A stretch of DNA of 64,000 nt from Cladopsammia gracilis. Its lineage: Eukaryota > Cnidaria > Anthozoa > Scleractinia > Dendrophylliidae. Below are positions 11,790 to 23,878 of the stretch, in pieces. The notes beneath the pieces are model-generated. The model saw nothing but the letters and a program-made list of their open reading frames with translations. It had not been told where the DNA came from and ran no database searches. The translations under genes and the position numbers were made by a program. The stretch spans positions 964,501 through 1,028,500 of the forward strand of contig JAJGOT010000209.1 of NCBI GenBank assembly GCA_022457155.1, given 5' to 3'. How positions within the stretch are numbered: the first letter of the stretch is position 1; each line of letters begins with the position of its first letter.

Positions 11790-12880
11790 AATGGTGTTAA
11801 TTTGCAAGGCAAATGTTGCGATGGCCTAATAGAAGACTACGATCTAACAAAGACTATTACTTCTGTGTTGTGCTAAAACAGGACAAAGTGCTGGAATTAT
11901 AAATTATTGTGCAAATGTGGTAGTTTTAAATGCTAGAGATGATAGAAAAAACGTTATTTAACTTGAAAGCATGTCCGAAGAATTATTATTGACTGCCTCC
12001 AACCTTTAAAATGTTACCCGTGATGTCTAGTGTTAATGTACCAAGTTTGGTGCTTTTATCAAAAAGTGCACTGAAAACTGACTACACTTGCTTTCTGGTC
12101 GTACCTTTCCTTTTTCATTGCAACGAACGGACGTTGTAGCTGAAACCGTTACCATAAAATCTCCATAAAGGAAATGCAAGCCATCGCCAATGTGGTAGTG
12201 TAGTTTAGTTTCTTGTTTTTTTTTTTTTTCCATCCATTGCTTTCCTGTAGTAATTGTTTGTGGTTTTGGGGCAAAATGTTAACATCTTTACGCAAAGATT
12301 TCATTGCTGATGAAAATTAAATGGGCCATTAGTGACTTTTGAGATGGATCGTTATGATCAAGATGTACGTTTAAGGCCTTCAATTTACAGAAGGGGTAAT
12401 GGCAATGTAAATTTTGCACTTGTTGATATTCACAGATAGCGCCACGGTAACCAAAAACCAACTTTCACTTTAGATACATCGTCAGTAATAACTCGCAGAC
12501 GCCTCTAATAATTGAAGCCTAGCTAAGCCCACACTGAACGTTAACCTAGCAACTCAGCGAGGACGTGCAACGAAACATTTGGCCATGAAGTTAATAAAGA
12601 ACTTCCTGGACCTCAGTGATCTCTTCAATCAGTCGGACCAGTTGTTTCATGCACAATGCTCGCTGCTCTATGAAGTGAACTTCTGATCTGGTTTCTTTCC
12701 TAACATCCATCCTGATCCGAGCAGCATTTACAAAAAAAAGCCTGTTTAAAACATGGAGCTAGGAAAATACAGATTGCTCAATTTCGACTATTCCGTTTGA
12801 CTTCTTCGAAGAGTTACTTTTCAATTTATCGTTTTGCAGAAAAAGAAATCATCCATGCAAATTGCCTGCTCATTATGACT
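11790..12880. other. Mostly unassigned, one exon-like stretch
   Basis: Apart from the minus frame at 12591-12728 I see no coding signal. Short poly-A/T tracts occur near 12218-12232 and 12730. Confidence 0.5.
12591..12728 (-). CDS. Possible terminal exon, unknown protein
   Basis: The minus strand is open for about 45 codons and ends at TAA (12591-12593). The composition is helix-like and charged (MDVRKETRSEVHFIEQRA then KQLVRLIEEITEVQEVLY). A weak acceptor (AAACAG) lies just upstream in the minus direction. No upstream exon was found and the plus strand is also open over part of it. I do not recognise the protein. This is a weak call. Confidence 0.22.
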   Translation of the reverse strand, partial: NAARIRMDVRKETRSEVHFIEQRALCMKQLVRLIEEITEVQEVLY

Positions 12881-13691
12881 TTAAGGTCGCGGGGGACAGG
12901 TTCCGCTCATCAGTATGCATTTATGAAAAGAGTATGCACGAAGTGCGACGGCTGATACCGAAAATGCGCGAAATATTCACGAACAGGCTCTGTAATGTTT
13001 CTGCATCAATAATTGCACGTGCAAAGCGTGTCAACGCTTTGTTCTTTCTGCATGAAGTGTTGACAATAGCCCGTGGATTAAAATTAGCAAAATTACCATA
13101 TATATTTTTTTTGCATTCGTGTTTGCTCGGGAAGCCTTCGGAAGCGTAAAAACAAGCAATTTTGTGTCCAAGAATTCAGCGCGGATAGAGAATTTCATGA
13201 GTTGACACTACAGGGAGATAAACTAGGTGTATTGTAGATTGTCATATCTGACTCAAAATTTTTAAATAGGCTTTCAAAGGGAAGATATGAGGCTTCAAAT
13301 TCTAACATGGACAATTTTACTCCTTTAACAGCTAATAACTTGTATTAAAGTTGAAATCAAAAAATCGGAGTCAGATATGACACAATAGACGTTTTGACGG
13401 ATCAGTGATTGGCGAAATCAACTTGCTTTGTGTTCTTCTCGAGGAGCAAACTTGGACACAAAACCACGTTTTAAAACAAACTAACTTTAGTAGCTTACAG
13501 CATTGACGCAAAGCGCGATCCTTTCAATAAAAAACAATCCTTATGCACTGGCATTATTCTCCAATATCTCTGTTAAATGTTAGCGAAATCGGCTCTCAAA
13601 CGTTCACGACATAACGTTTTTCAAAGTGACACCCCTGCTAAAATTTTGCCTTATGAATTTATTCATGGCCAGGTATCCCCCGCGACCTTAA
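12881..13691. mobile_element. TTAA-flanked DNA element
   Basis: Inverted ends TTAAGGTCGCGGGGGA (12881) and TCCCCCGCGACCTTAA (ending 13691) enclose about 800 bp; TTAA is the likely target duplication. Subterminal copies of TTTTGTGTCCAAG and its partner near 13160 and 13450 form an inner imperfect inverted repeat. The 95-codon frame at 12862-13149 crosses the element end and is not credible as a gene. Confidence 0.6.
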
Positions 13692-14817
13692 AGGCATTTT
13701 CCTATAATCTACTTGAAAACAGTTCTCTTATCTTACTTTGATCATTCACATCACTTGTTTTGTTAATGGAAAAATGACGGACTCGCAAATATTTTGTTGT
13801 CGTGTTTTTGTAATTCGCGAACCGGGCGTTTTCCACCTTAGCCTCACATTCAAGCTGACAAATTTCTCGACTCAGGGCAACTCGGGAAATGCAAATCGAA
13901 CGTATTGCTAAGCCCCGCACGGAGCTCCTGCTATGCCCCTATTATCACCCCGACCTTCAAGAATAAATATGGAATACAATATTGAGATCATTGAAAAATT
14001 CTTCATTTCTTCAATACAAAAAGGGTCAACGCTAAATCAAAGTTAGTCGACTGTTACAGTTGACTAAGACGGTATAAGGGGTATTTAGCAGAACCCGCGA
14101 GGAGAATCTTAAAAACTATCGATCGATACTCAGGTTAAAATATTTAAGATGACTGATTCACACCAAATGACCATATTATGTCTATTATCCACAGCCTAAA
14201 ACAGTCGATCGACACTCAGGACAAAGAAGAATGGATGAGTGTTTGCCGAAAAGACTATAGTTATTCTGCGCCTGCCATTCAGCGCTCTGCAAAATGCCCC
14301 TGAGGAATGAAGGTCCCTTCGAACTTACGTCAGTTGAGCATCGGAAAGTTAACTAACCTCTGACTAAGGACAGAGGAAGTCGAGAACAAGGTGACCATTG
14401 CAATAAATATTTTTAAAATACGTAAATGCAGGCGTATACATAAACAACGTATACTAGATAAAACTGTACTGAATTATACGAACTCACTAACAGCCCCAAA
14501 ATAAAGTTAACAGACAAAATATGTGGGTGACTTGTAAACTAACTGTGGATACCAAAAGCCACTGACAGTGCAATTATTTAAGAAAGCAGCAGAAAAAGTG
14601 TCCGTAACTGGAACTGGCCGCTTACGTTTACGGGAATGATTCTCGTAAGAGGAATTTAAACGGAGTTTTGTTAAGCCGTAAGTAGAGCTGACCGCTAACC
14701 CTCGAGGGTGTCCGCTCAGAGAACTTCGACTGAACTTCATTTCTTTGGAGTTGGAACCGAATAGTTCACTGCATGTAATCCGCTTTTTGTGTATTCAACG
14801 CTGGTATCACGCGATAG
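13692..14817. other. No recognisable gene
   Basis: There are short open frames on both strands with no motif. Two short copies of a gatcgacactcagg-like sequence lie near 14120 and 14208. Confidence 0.5.
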
Positions 14818-15525
14818 TTAAGGCGGTGTCATCTAATAACAAGTAACTGCTCTCTGATTTGCTGAAGCCAATAAACTGAGACACTAAACGGAAAACGGGT
14901 CAATGTGGGTCATCGAGCTCAAATGGTTTCGTTAATCCGATATTTTGAATCATTTCCATATTATTTCGAATCTGTGCAAATTTAGCATGTCAACAATTAG
15001 GTATTACGTTATCTTCAGAGTAACTTATTTCGGAATTGCAGCCTCCACGTTCGACAATAAATAACACCACTTTGTCAAGTCTTCGTACTGAAGTTTTGTT
15101 TTTTTCTTCTGTACACGTCAACGCCGAGTTTGTACGAGTTCGGCAAACGATAAATACGTGTTGCATCACGAAAGACTCAAAGAGATCAGGTCTACAAGGG
15201 TCACAGGCATTGCGTTGGCGGTTCAGAATTTCCGTTTTAAAGTTAAAAAAACCGTTTTTTTTAGGCATTAAAATGGATTTAACTATGCAAGTAATTAGAC
15301 TGATGTAAGTGTGCAAAGCGCGCTGCCCTAGATGACGTCACATGGACGGTTTGTTGCCTGGAAGGCTTCTGTCAATCAATACAGTCACCAGCACATCAGT
15401 CACGAGCACTGATTTGTAACGATTTGAGTGCCGCTCAAACGATAATTCAACCCATGACGCCTTGCGGACAGTGTCCAACCACCAATGCACTCAGGACGCG
15501 ATCGTGATTTCCTCGATTCCCCTCG

Positions 15526-15681
15526 ATGGACAACAAAGCAATTAGAGATTTAGAATTAAGGTTATCAAGATGCCTTGAAATCCCAGCAGTAAAAGAAAAC
15601 AGAGAAAGGAAGAAACGAAGACTGAAGAAACTGTGGACTGCTCCTCGAAGGAGTAAACAGATATGTATATGTCGGAGATAA
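15526..15681 (+). CDS. Short Lys/Arg-rich ORF upstream of paralog A
   Basis: 51 codons from ATG at 15526, beginning MDNKAIRDLELRLSRCLE and followed by a basic stretch KENRERKKRRLKKLW. It overlaps the conserved upstream unit that is repeated before paralog B, so its openness may be a by-product of a conserved regulatory sequence. It could be an upstream exon or ORF of the A transcript. No family is recognised. Confidence 0.2.
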   Translation: MDNKAIRDLELRLSRCLEIPAVKENRERKKRRLKKLWTAPRRSKQICICRR

Positions 15682-15722
15682 AAACGGCTGACATATTTCA
15701 TGGATTTTGTCGTTAATTCGCA
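15580..15722 (+). promoter_or_regulatory. Conserved upstream unit of paralog A (single copy)
   Basis: Contains GAAACTGTGGACTGCTCCTCGAAGG and, about 65 bp on, catggattttgtcgttaattcgca. The same pair of landmarks recurs about six times upstream of paralog B. The last landmark lies about 372 bp before the A start codon, and about 379 bp before the B start codon in B. Conserved position next to the start suggests a promoter or 5' UTR role; this is inference. Confidence 0.45.
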
Positions 15723-16071
15723 ACCATACTCGAGAGGACCATTGAAAGACGAACACTCAATTCTATTTTATCAACTTAAAATGATCACAGCATATTCTAT
15801 GGCAGTTTGTTTGTTACTCCTGCGACTCAAACGAATTTAAAGAAGCATGGGCAGGAACCAAGGAATCCCGAATACAGGGAATAGGGGCTCTGTTCCCGTA
15901 GTGGTGGGGTCACCGGAATGCACATGACGTCATAGATACGTCACACAATCATCAGCATTAGACCGAGGTTTTGACTAAAACCGGCAATCAACACGATTTC
16001 CATCAACCAAGATCTCCAACAAGCAGTTTGAACCTCTTGAATTACAGCTATTAAAGACGAACGCAGCCTAA

Positions 16072-19000
16072 ATGAGCGACGACAAGCAGCCACAGAAAAC
16101 GTACCAGGTTTGTACCACAGATGCATTATCGTTTTTAAGCGATGATGCTATCATTTGTATGTACTTTAATTTGGTTCGTTTGTTTTGCTCTTTCAGCCCC
16201 ATCCCACTCAAACAAAACAGTCGATGAAAAGACTGCAACTTTCAACGATAAACTACCTCAGCGCATATTTGGCCCATCGGAGACCAGGATCATTGAATTT
16301 ATCAAGGTAGTTTAGTGATTTTGCAGTTCCTTTTAACTGCCACGGAAACAATGCGTGCAGTTGCTTTAATTCAAATATACAGGGTGTCCCAAAAGTTCGT
16401 TCCTCTGATTTATATTAAAATAAATTTTGATTGACAAGCGATATATGCATCAAAATACCAGCAGTTCTTAACTGTTATGTAAACTATTTTCATAGGTAGT
16501 TTCAGTAGCCTGAGTGGCCTCCATTATTTTTTATCACATTTCCTAGCTGCTCCGGCATGGAGTGTGATAATTCTTGTAGCGTGGAAAACGGGACGTTTGC
16601 CCATGCTAGTTTGAGCCGCCGTTTCTGTTCCTTCATGGTTTTCGGGATAGGATCTTTGTATGTGAATTCATCTATTATACTCCAGAGATTCTCGATCAGG
16701 TTGATCTCTGCTGAATTGGCTGGCCACTCTGCTTTCTCGATAAAATTGGGCGAATTTGTTTCGCACCATGTTTGGGTGGCCTTAGCTGTGTGAGCTGGTG
16801 CCCCGTCTTGAATGAATGTCATGTTGTTACGGTTCGAACTGAAAAGTTTTCTTTTCACCGTTGTTTCACTTGAAGATTTACGACTCAGAAGTGGCTTGAC
16901 TTCTTTTTCTAGTATTTTTGTTATATAATAATCAGCAGTAACATCCTGTCCTTGTGGAATAAAGTGAAGATCAGTGAGATCACGACCTGTCATTCCACCC
17001 CAGATCATCCACTTGGAACTTTGCTTCACTTGGTATAAAGGTGGTACCTGGCTTTCTTGTGATCCCCAGACGATGCCATTCTTTGGATTAAGCAGGTGAA
17101 ACAGATACAAATAACGTCCGTTTTCTGTATTTTTTAGAGAATTTTAATCGAGCTACGCGTTGTTTTTCAGTCAACAGTGGCTTCTTCTGACGTCTCAGAG
17201 GTTTCCAACCTTTGCTTTTCAGGAATCTCCAGACAGAGTTTTTTGAGCCTGACAATCCTTTACTTGTTAAATATTGTGATAGCTGCCTTCTTGATTTTCC
17301 TCGTTTGTACTTTGCCTTCTCGAGGACTTTTTCAGCCTCATCGCTTAAGATCTTAGGTCTCCCACTTCGTTTCTTGTCTTCAAAATCTTCGGCTCTTGAC
17401 GACCATTTTATGATTTTACTACCCAACGTTCGCTTTTTTTCGAGTAGTTTGGAGATTTGTTGAACAGAAAGACCAGAAGATCTAAGTATAGATGCTTGTG
17501 CTTTTAAATAGGAGATTTTTTTGGCTTTGAGAGGATTCATTTTATAAGCCGCTAAACAAAACACTGACAATTACTTCAGAGCAACTCACGGCTGTGAAAT
17601 GGCCGTAAAATGGCGGGAAATTTTCGCACGCGCGATTTTTAATCTCATATTTTAGCGGGAAAATGAAAAAAGGCCTGCTGCATTTAACCCCGTAAGTAAT
17701 AAGGACATTAAACTAGATTGTTTTTGTGAAAGATTTTATTAAAAGGCTATAACATGAGTCAATACAGAATAAAATACAGGCCTGTAAAGTAGAGGAACAA
17801 ACTTTTGGGACACCCTGTACAGTTGCAAATTCAAAATTGTTATTTAGTTTAAGTAATGATCCGCATAAGAAGGATAGTGCTCAACGGCAATGCACGATGG
17901 AATGTAAACGTTTTTCATTGTTTCAACTAGTGATCTCATTGGCCAAGACTCAAAAACCGCTAAAAAGTTAAAGTTCAAGGTGCATAAAGTCTAATTTTTT
18001 TAAAGTTTCAAGTAATTTGAGACCCAATCGCACAACATGCAAGTTTTAAAAGATATTGTATTTGGGGAACTTCATCAAAGAAGCAAAATTATTAGCTATT
18101 GACTTCTGCTACTCTGATTGGTTAAGCACGAACATTTCCTAAAACTTATTTGACGCAAATGGATTTTCTTTATTTTTATAATGAAATATAATTATGAACC
18201 ATCAGATCCTCCTCTATTCTTGAAACCAAAGATATTCTATGTGGGAAAGAGCCAATACCGCAGAACAATGAAGTTTACACTAGTTCTTATGTGGAGCATT
18301 ACTTAAGTTTTAATGTCAGCGGTGTGATGTGTTATTTTACATGATTCTCGAGTTTTGCACTTAATTTAATAGAAGCAGTAATGTACAAAATATCATCCTT
18401 ACGACTGTATAGTAACCAGTGAAACTTAATAGCATTAAATTTTGTCTTTTTTTTCATGGTTATATTCAAAGATTCGGAAGCTTGAATTGGGTAAGTAATG
18501 TAAACGCTTCTAAGTACTAGTGCAAGTGTTCATTTAATTATATTTCTTCTGGCAAGTTATCGATGCACTGCACGCCAAGTTCTGATGTAGATCTGCTTAT
18601 CAACATACACTATGGATATAATAAACATACACATTGTACATGTATCCATTTTAAACAAATATATTTTTCCTTTACTCTTTTTAATCATAAGCCTAAAATC
18701 ATTTGTAACAACTGAATAAAACACTGAGCTAGCTAGACTAGCTTATAATTGTTTTCTCTATGTGATGACTCTGCAGAGAAATCCAAGACAACAAGAACTG
18801 GAAGCTGTTTCCTTTATTAAAAACGAAATGAAAGAAGTTCTGCAGGTAAGTATATTAGGGAAAGACTTGTTAGCCTTTAGCATGGTCAGCCCTGGAGAAA
18901 AAAATATTTTACTCTTTCAATTGCAGCAACAATCTTCCCATGGAAGAGAAACTTCGCAAATGGAACTTTTGATGGACGTTTTTAAACAACTTTGGGCGTA

Positions 19001-22000
19001 TTTTCTGTTAAATCAAAGGAATGAAGCACAGAGTGCTACACCTGCAAGGTATATTACATATAGCCCATTCCTGTAATAAAAATATATAATCAAAGGCTCC
19101 TACGAGCCAACTCATGAATACAAAACAACCATCAGAACCTCCCCTCTTCTACACGTTTTTCTCCATTGACTCCCTCCCCCCACCCTCAGTGTCCAACTCC
19201 CTACCCTCCCCTCCCTCCAATGCCGTCGCCACAGGTAAGGCAGGTGACCATCACCTATCGCATTTGGAACGGGCAAAATATATGCGCAAGCCTATACATT
19301 GGTCAGCAGAATTACCAAGAAATGTTTACAGCTGACAAATGGAAGGAATGAGTGAAAATTTTTGATTTGTCCCCGTCTGCTATAACTCGTTCAACATTCA
19401 ACGCGTTTTCATGAGTTTATCATGCAGTGATATTATATCTAAATTTTAGTTTACATTTAGTAACCAAAACATTTAGTTCACAGTTGTCACATTCAGTTTT
19501 CAACATTTAAGTAGCCCATGCATGCTTGACTCCTCTTTTACTCAGTTAAAAACAACTTTTTAAATGCATTTTAACATTTCAAACTTTTGGTGGTAATGCA
19601 AAATTGTCTTTTTTATTCAGTCAACATTATGACCAAGAATGGCAAGATTCTTCCTCGGTAAGTTAAACTAATGACAAAGGTTGTATCGAGTCTCAAATAG
19701 TCTGTCCTTTGACCTCTGTAAGTTGTGAAAATTGGACGAGTATTTTGGTTGGTTTAGAAGAACTTGCCAAGACATCAAAAACAACAAGACACTACATTTA
19801 CTTACTCATTTTTACCAAGAAAATCAGTTTGTAAATCACTGACTTATTTTAGGAAGAGCTATAACTTCACAACAACACAAAATAGTGAAACAGTGGTGAA
19901 TCCAGACTTCGGGGGGGGGGGGGGGGGGGGGAGTCAAAATGTAAGAGACTGAATGCAAATGTTCTAGCAATGCTCTACAAACCAAAGGCTCTGCATGGAT
20001 CAGAATCTCTTTACAACCTTTTTTTTTGTCTGGAATTTCTAGACAGTTGGTTTCTTTCAAGTCATGTTAAGTATCATTTGCATGTTTTAAATTATGAAGT
20101 CCATGAATGTTTATCTGTCAGTTGGTATGACAAGTTAAATTTGTACTTAGAGTGGTTTCAATATGCACCTTTTAAGTTTGGACTGCTTTAATTATTTCTT
20201 TTTAATACGAATTCCAGAGCGATAGAAGTATATCTGAAGACTGTGACACTGTAGCCAATAATCTTCAGCAACTAACAGAAGCATTGCATGTGAGTCTTAA
20301 ATGAAGATGAAAACACTTAAAGTGAATACACTTCAGGCCTGATTTGTTTTCCGTTGTTTAGCAGAGTCTTTTGAAGCTCCACTGACACCCTCAACTTCAG
20401 TCCACTTTCACATCTGCCCTATCCACTTTACTATTCCACCAATTTCTATCCACAAACTGAACCAAATTCACTAAGACAATTACCTCCCCTCACTGTGAGT
20501 AGTCACTCCATCATCTCGAACGAGTTTATCATCACCAACAAACTCTAGTACCACCTTCAAAGCGAGCGTTCAATATAAGTGCAGTTGGTACGTTAAGTTT
20601 AGGGTGTAAATTAAGTTCTTGTGAAGGTGATGTAGTGAGTTGGAGTGGCAGAGTTGGTGGAGATGTAGAAGAAGTCGGGCTTGGACAGCAGTTCTCTGCC
20701 AAGTACTTTGGTAATTTGGATGGTGTTGGTGGAGTTAGTCAAGGAGGTAAAAATAGTGGAAGGATCAAGTTAGTGTTGTTAGACTTGTAGTGTGGTGTGT
20801 AAAATCAGCAATGGGATGAAATGAGTTGGACAAATATTGATGGAGTTGGAGGTCAGAGTTAATCTAGCTTGTGATTGGATGAGTAAGTAGAGCTGGTGGA
20901 GTGAGGCAATAATGAGTGCAGTGAGTCGAGTTAGTTGTGTTGGAAGTTCACATAGCTAAGTAAGTTAAAAAGCAAAACAAAAACATATCTGAAAATATAC
21001 GATAAATTTGTAACCCAATTGCATAAATTGAAGAATATCTGTATTGAAAACTTATAAAAAATTGTTGTAATCGTCCCCATTAAGGTACAACAACCCCAAT
21101 CAACAAAGTAGATAGTCTTGGCTAGAAACATTACCACTACATGTCACCTAAAAATGCCTTGGATTAATCACAATGTCATGGTAGTACCATGACAATTACG
21201 AAAACCTTAATTGTTCTTATCACCAGTATGTTTGGTAATATGTGACATAGTAAGTTAGAGGAATCACATTTTATTACAGAAGGGCTAAAAGAAGTGTTAC
21301 TTGACAAATAAAAATATTTTTTTCTATTCTTGTTGACTTACAGCAAAACAAAATTTGCAAAGAGGGTAGCTCTAATTTCCAAAATCTGAGGAGGATACTT
21401 GACTATTTAAAGAAGAGAACAATAAGACAGAGTCAATCAAGAAATGCACAAACTACAAGGTAATTCATACAAAGGCTCCCCAAAAGAAAGAAACAGTAGT
21501 TAAAACTACTGTTTAGGACCCATCTTCCTAGCTGCACAACAATAAAACTAAATAGATTGCAACTCATGAGTACTTGACAAGTATTTCCAGAATTGGTTGA
21601 CACCATAGCATGGGAGGGGATAAATTATAAGCCTGTGATGTACATGTAACTGCTGAACAGTATGATGCAACAACATGTATTATTTTTTAATCATGTCCAA
21701 ATATTGTATGGTTCCAGAACAATTATCCATACCTCTGACATGGAAGGTTAATGGAAATTCTGAGGGGGAGGGGTCCCAAAAGGCAAAGTTTTTAAAGGAA
21801 AGTATGAAGCTAAATTGGAATGTCAAGAGTTGGTCAAAACCAAAAAACTTTCCGTGTGAGGGGGTATGGATATTTTCTGGAACAACACAATGAAAAGAAA
21901 ACAATACTTTAACATGAAATTGTGGTGGCTAGAAATACAAATGTTCCATTTTTTGTTACATAAAAATAACTAATACATTAGTGGAATGTTAAATGTCAGT

Positions 22001-23846
22001 TGTCAGTGGGGTATCCAGACATGCTCAGTTTTGGCACTTTGGTTTTACTATTATTTTCTTTGTAAAATAATTGGAAGCTGAGGGGCCCACTCCACTAGAT
22101 TTGTCACTGTTTGTGTTATAACAAGCAGACAACAAAATTGCCAATGTTTTAAATGACAATCATAAACTTGCCATTAAGTATTATTAGAGGTTTTTGATCC
22201 CTAATGAATATTTTTCTGATATTTTTTTTGTTTTAGTTAAATTTTCTGTGTTGTTTGCTAAAATATGATTTACAATACTCATTTCTACACAGTTACAATG
22301 AAGACAAAGCCTTAGAAGAACTAGACAGGGTCAGTTGATGCGATTAAATAAACTAACTTCTGCTAGTTTGCATGAGAAATTTACATAATTATTTAACTTA
22401 TTTACAAAACAAAATATTTGCGTCTAATACTCTTACCATCTAATGTTCACTCCATGAAGTAGCATCCAAATGACTTTTACCTCCAACAGTCCATATCAGC
22501 TATGAATAAAACAATGAAAATATTTGAAACAAAATAACTAATGTTAAAACAGAAATTTAATCTCTTATTCTGTTAACTAATAATCTATAATTTCAAACTA
22601 TGCAGGACATTATATGTAGTGGACGTCCCCATTATAATACATTACCACCATAAAAATCTGGCCCAGTATTAATGGTCCCATTTAACCCTTTCACCCCCAG
22701 AGCCAATTATGGAGACATGTTATATAGTTCCAACTTTTGAGTCTGTCAGCAAAATCCTATGGTGTGTTCATTCATTTGAAACCTCTTTGTCAGTACTTTT
22801 ACATGGTACCATTCATTTTTCAATATCTTACAAATGAAACTTGGGATATTTCTTATATTTGGATTTTGGCACTCTTGGGAATTAAATCAACTTGCTGCAA
22901 AACACTGTACATCGATGCTGTTACTGCAGAGATGCCAACTCTCCCGGATTATCCGGGAGTCTCCTGGATACGGAACGAATCTCCCGGTCTCCCGTACGGG
23001 TTACTAAATCTCCCGGATAAAAGCAACTTTGGATCTTTTTTTCTCTACGATAGGCTAAGATTTTAACCCAAATTTTCCCAAAATCCAAAAACAAATGCGG
23101 TCTTTCATCATATCTTAACTTCACAAACGCAGGAATGCAGTTTTCCAGACCCCCCTACATGCTCACAATCAAGAAAAAAAAAACGTCGCTCGATTCACGC
23201 CCTCGGCGCGAAAACATTTCACCCTCAGAATTCACCCTTGGAAAAAATCTCCCTATTTTCAATCTCCAGAGGTTGGCATCAGCTCTGTTACTGTACCAAT
23301 CCGTGAGAAAGATCCTGATTTAATTTGATTGAATGAAGCATGAAATTTGAAATGTTAATGTTTCATTGTTAGTAATTCATAAAATTGTTTTTAAATTCAT
23401 AAAAATTGTAACTTAAACTACATTTAACAACAACAACAATAAAAACAACCATTACAAAAGAATCAAAATCAATATAAGCTTATGTTGATGTCAATAAGAT
23501 ATAATAAAAATAATTAGTTGCTCTCTAAATTGCCTTATAAAATTCATTAATAATTCATAAGGAAAATACAAAACAAATGAATGTTTAATGAAGGTTTGTA
23601 AACCCCAATACAGATCAACTGAGTCGATGAATTATTAAACAGTAGCATTAACTTTTGATACAGATCTCTGCTGAGCTAATTAGTATGCATTAACTTTTGA
23701 TACAGATCTCTGCTGAGCTAATTAGTATGCATTAACTTTTCATACAGATCTCTACTCATTGTTTCATTTCATAAGTCAGATAAAATATTCGCGTCCGATC
23801 TGTATGGGATTTACAATGGCTCGCCTTCGGCTCGCCATTGTAAATA

Positions 23847-23878
<32 letters not shown>

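Noticed and set aside
16072..16107. Exon 1 of A ending at the first GTTTGT donor
   Set aside because: It leaves phase 0 and forces the next exons into a frame with a stop in exon 3; the phase-1 donors keep the whole gene open.
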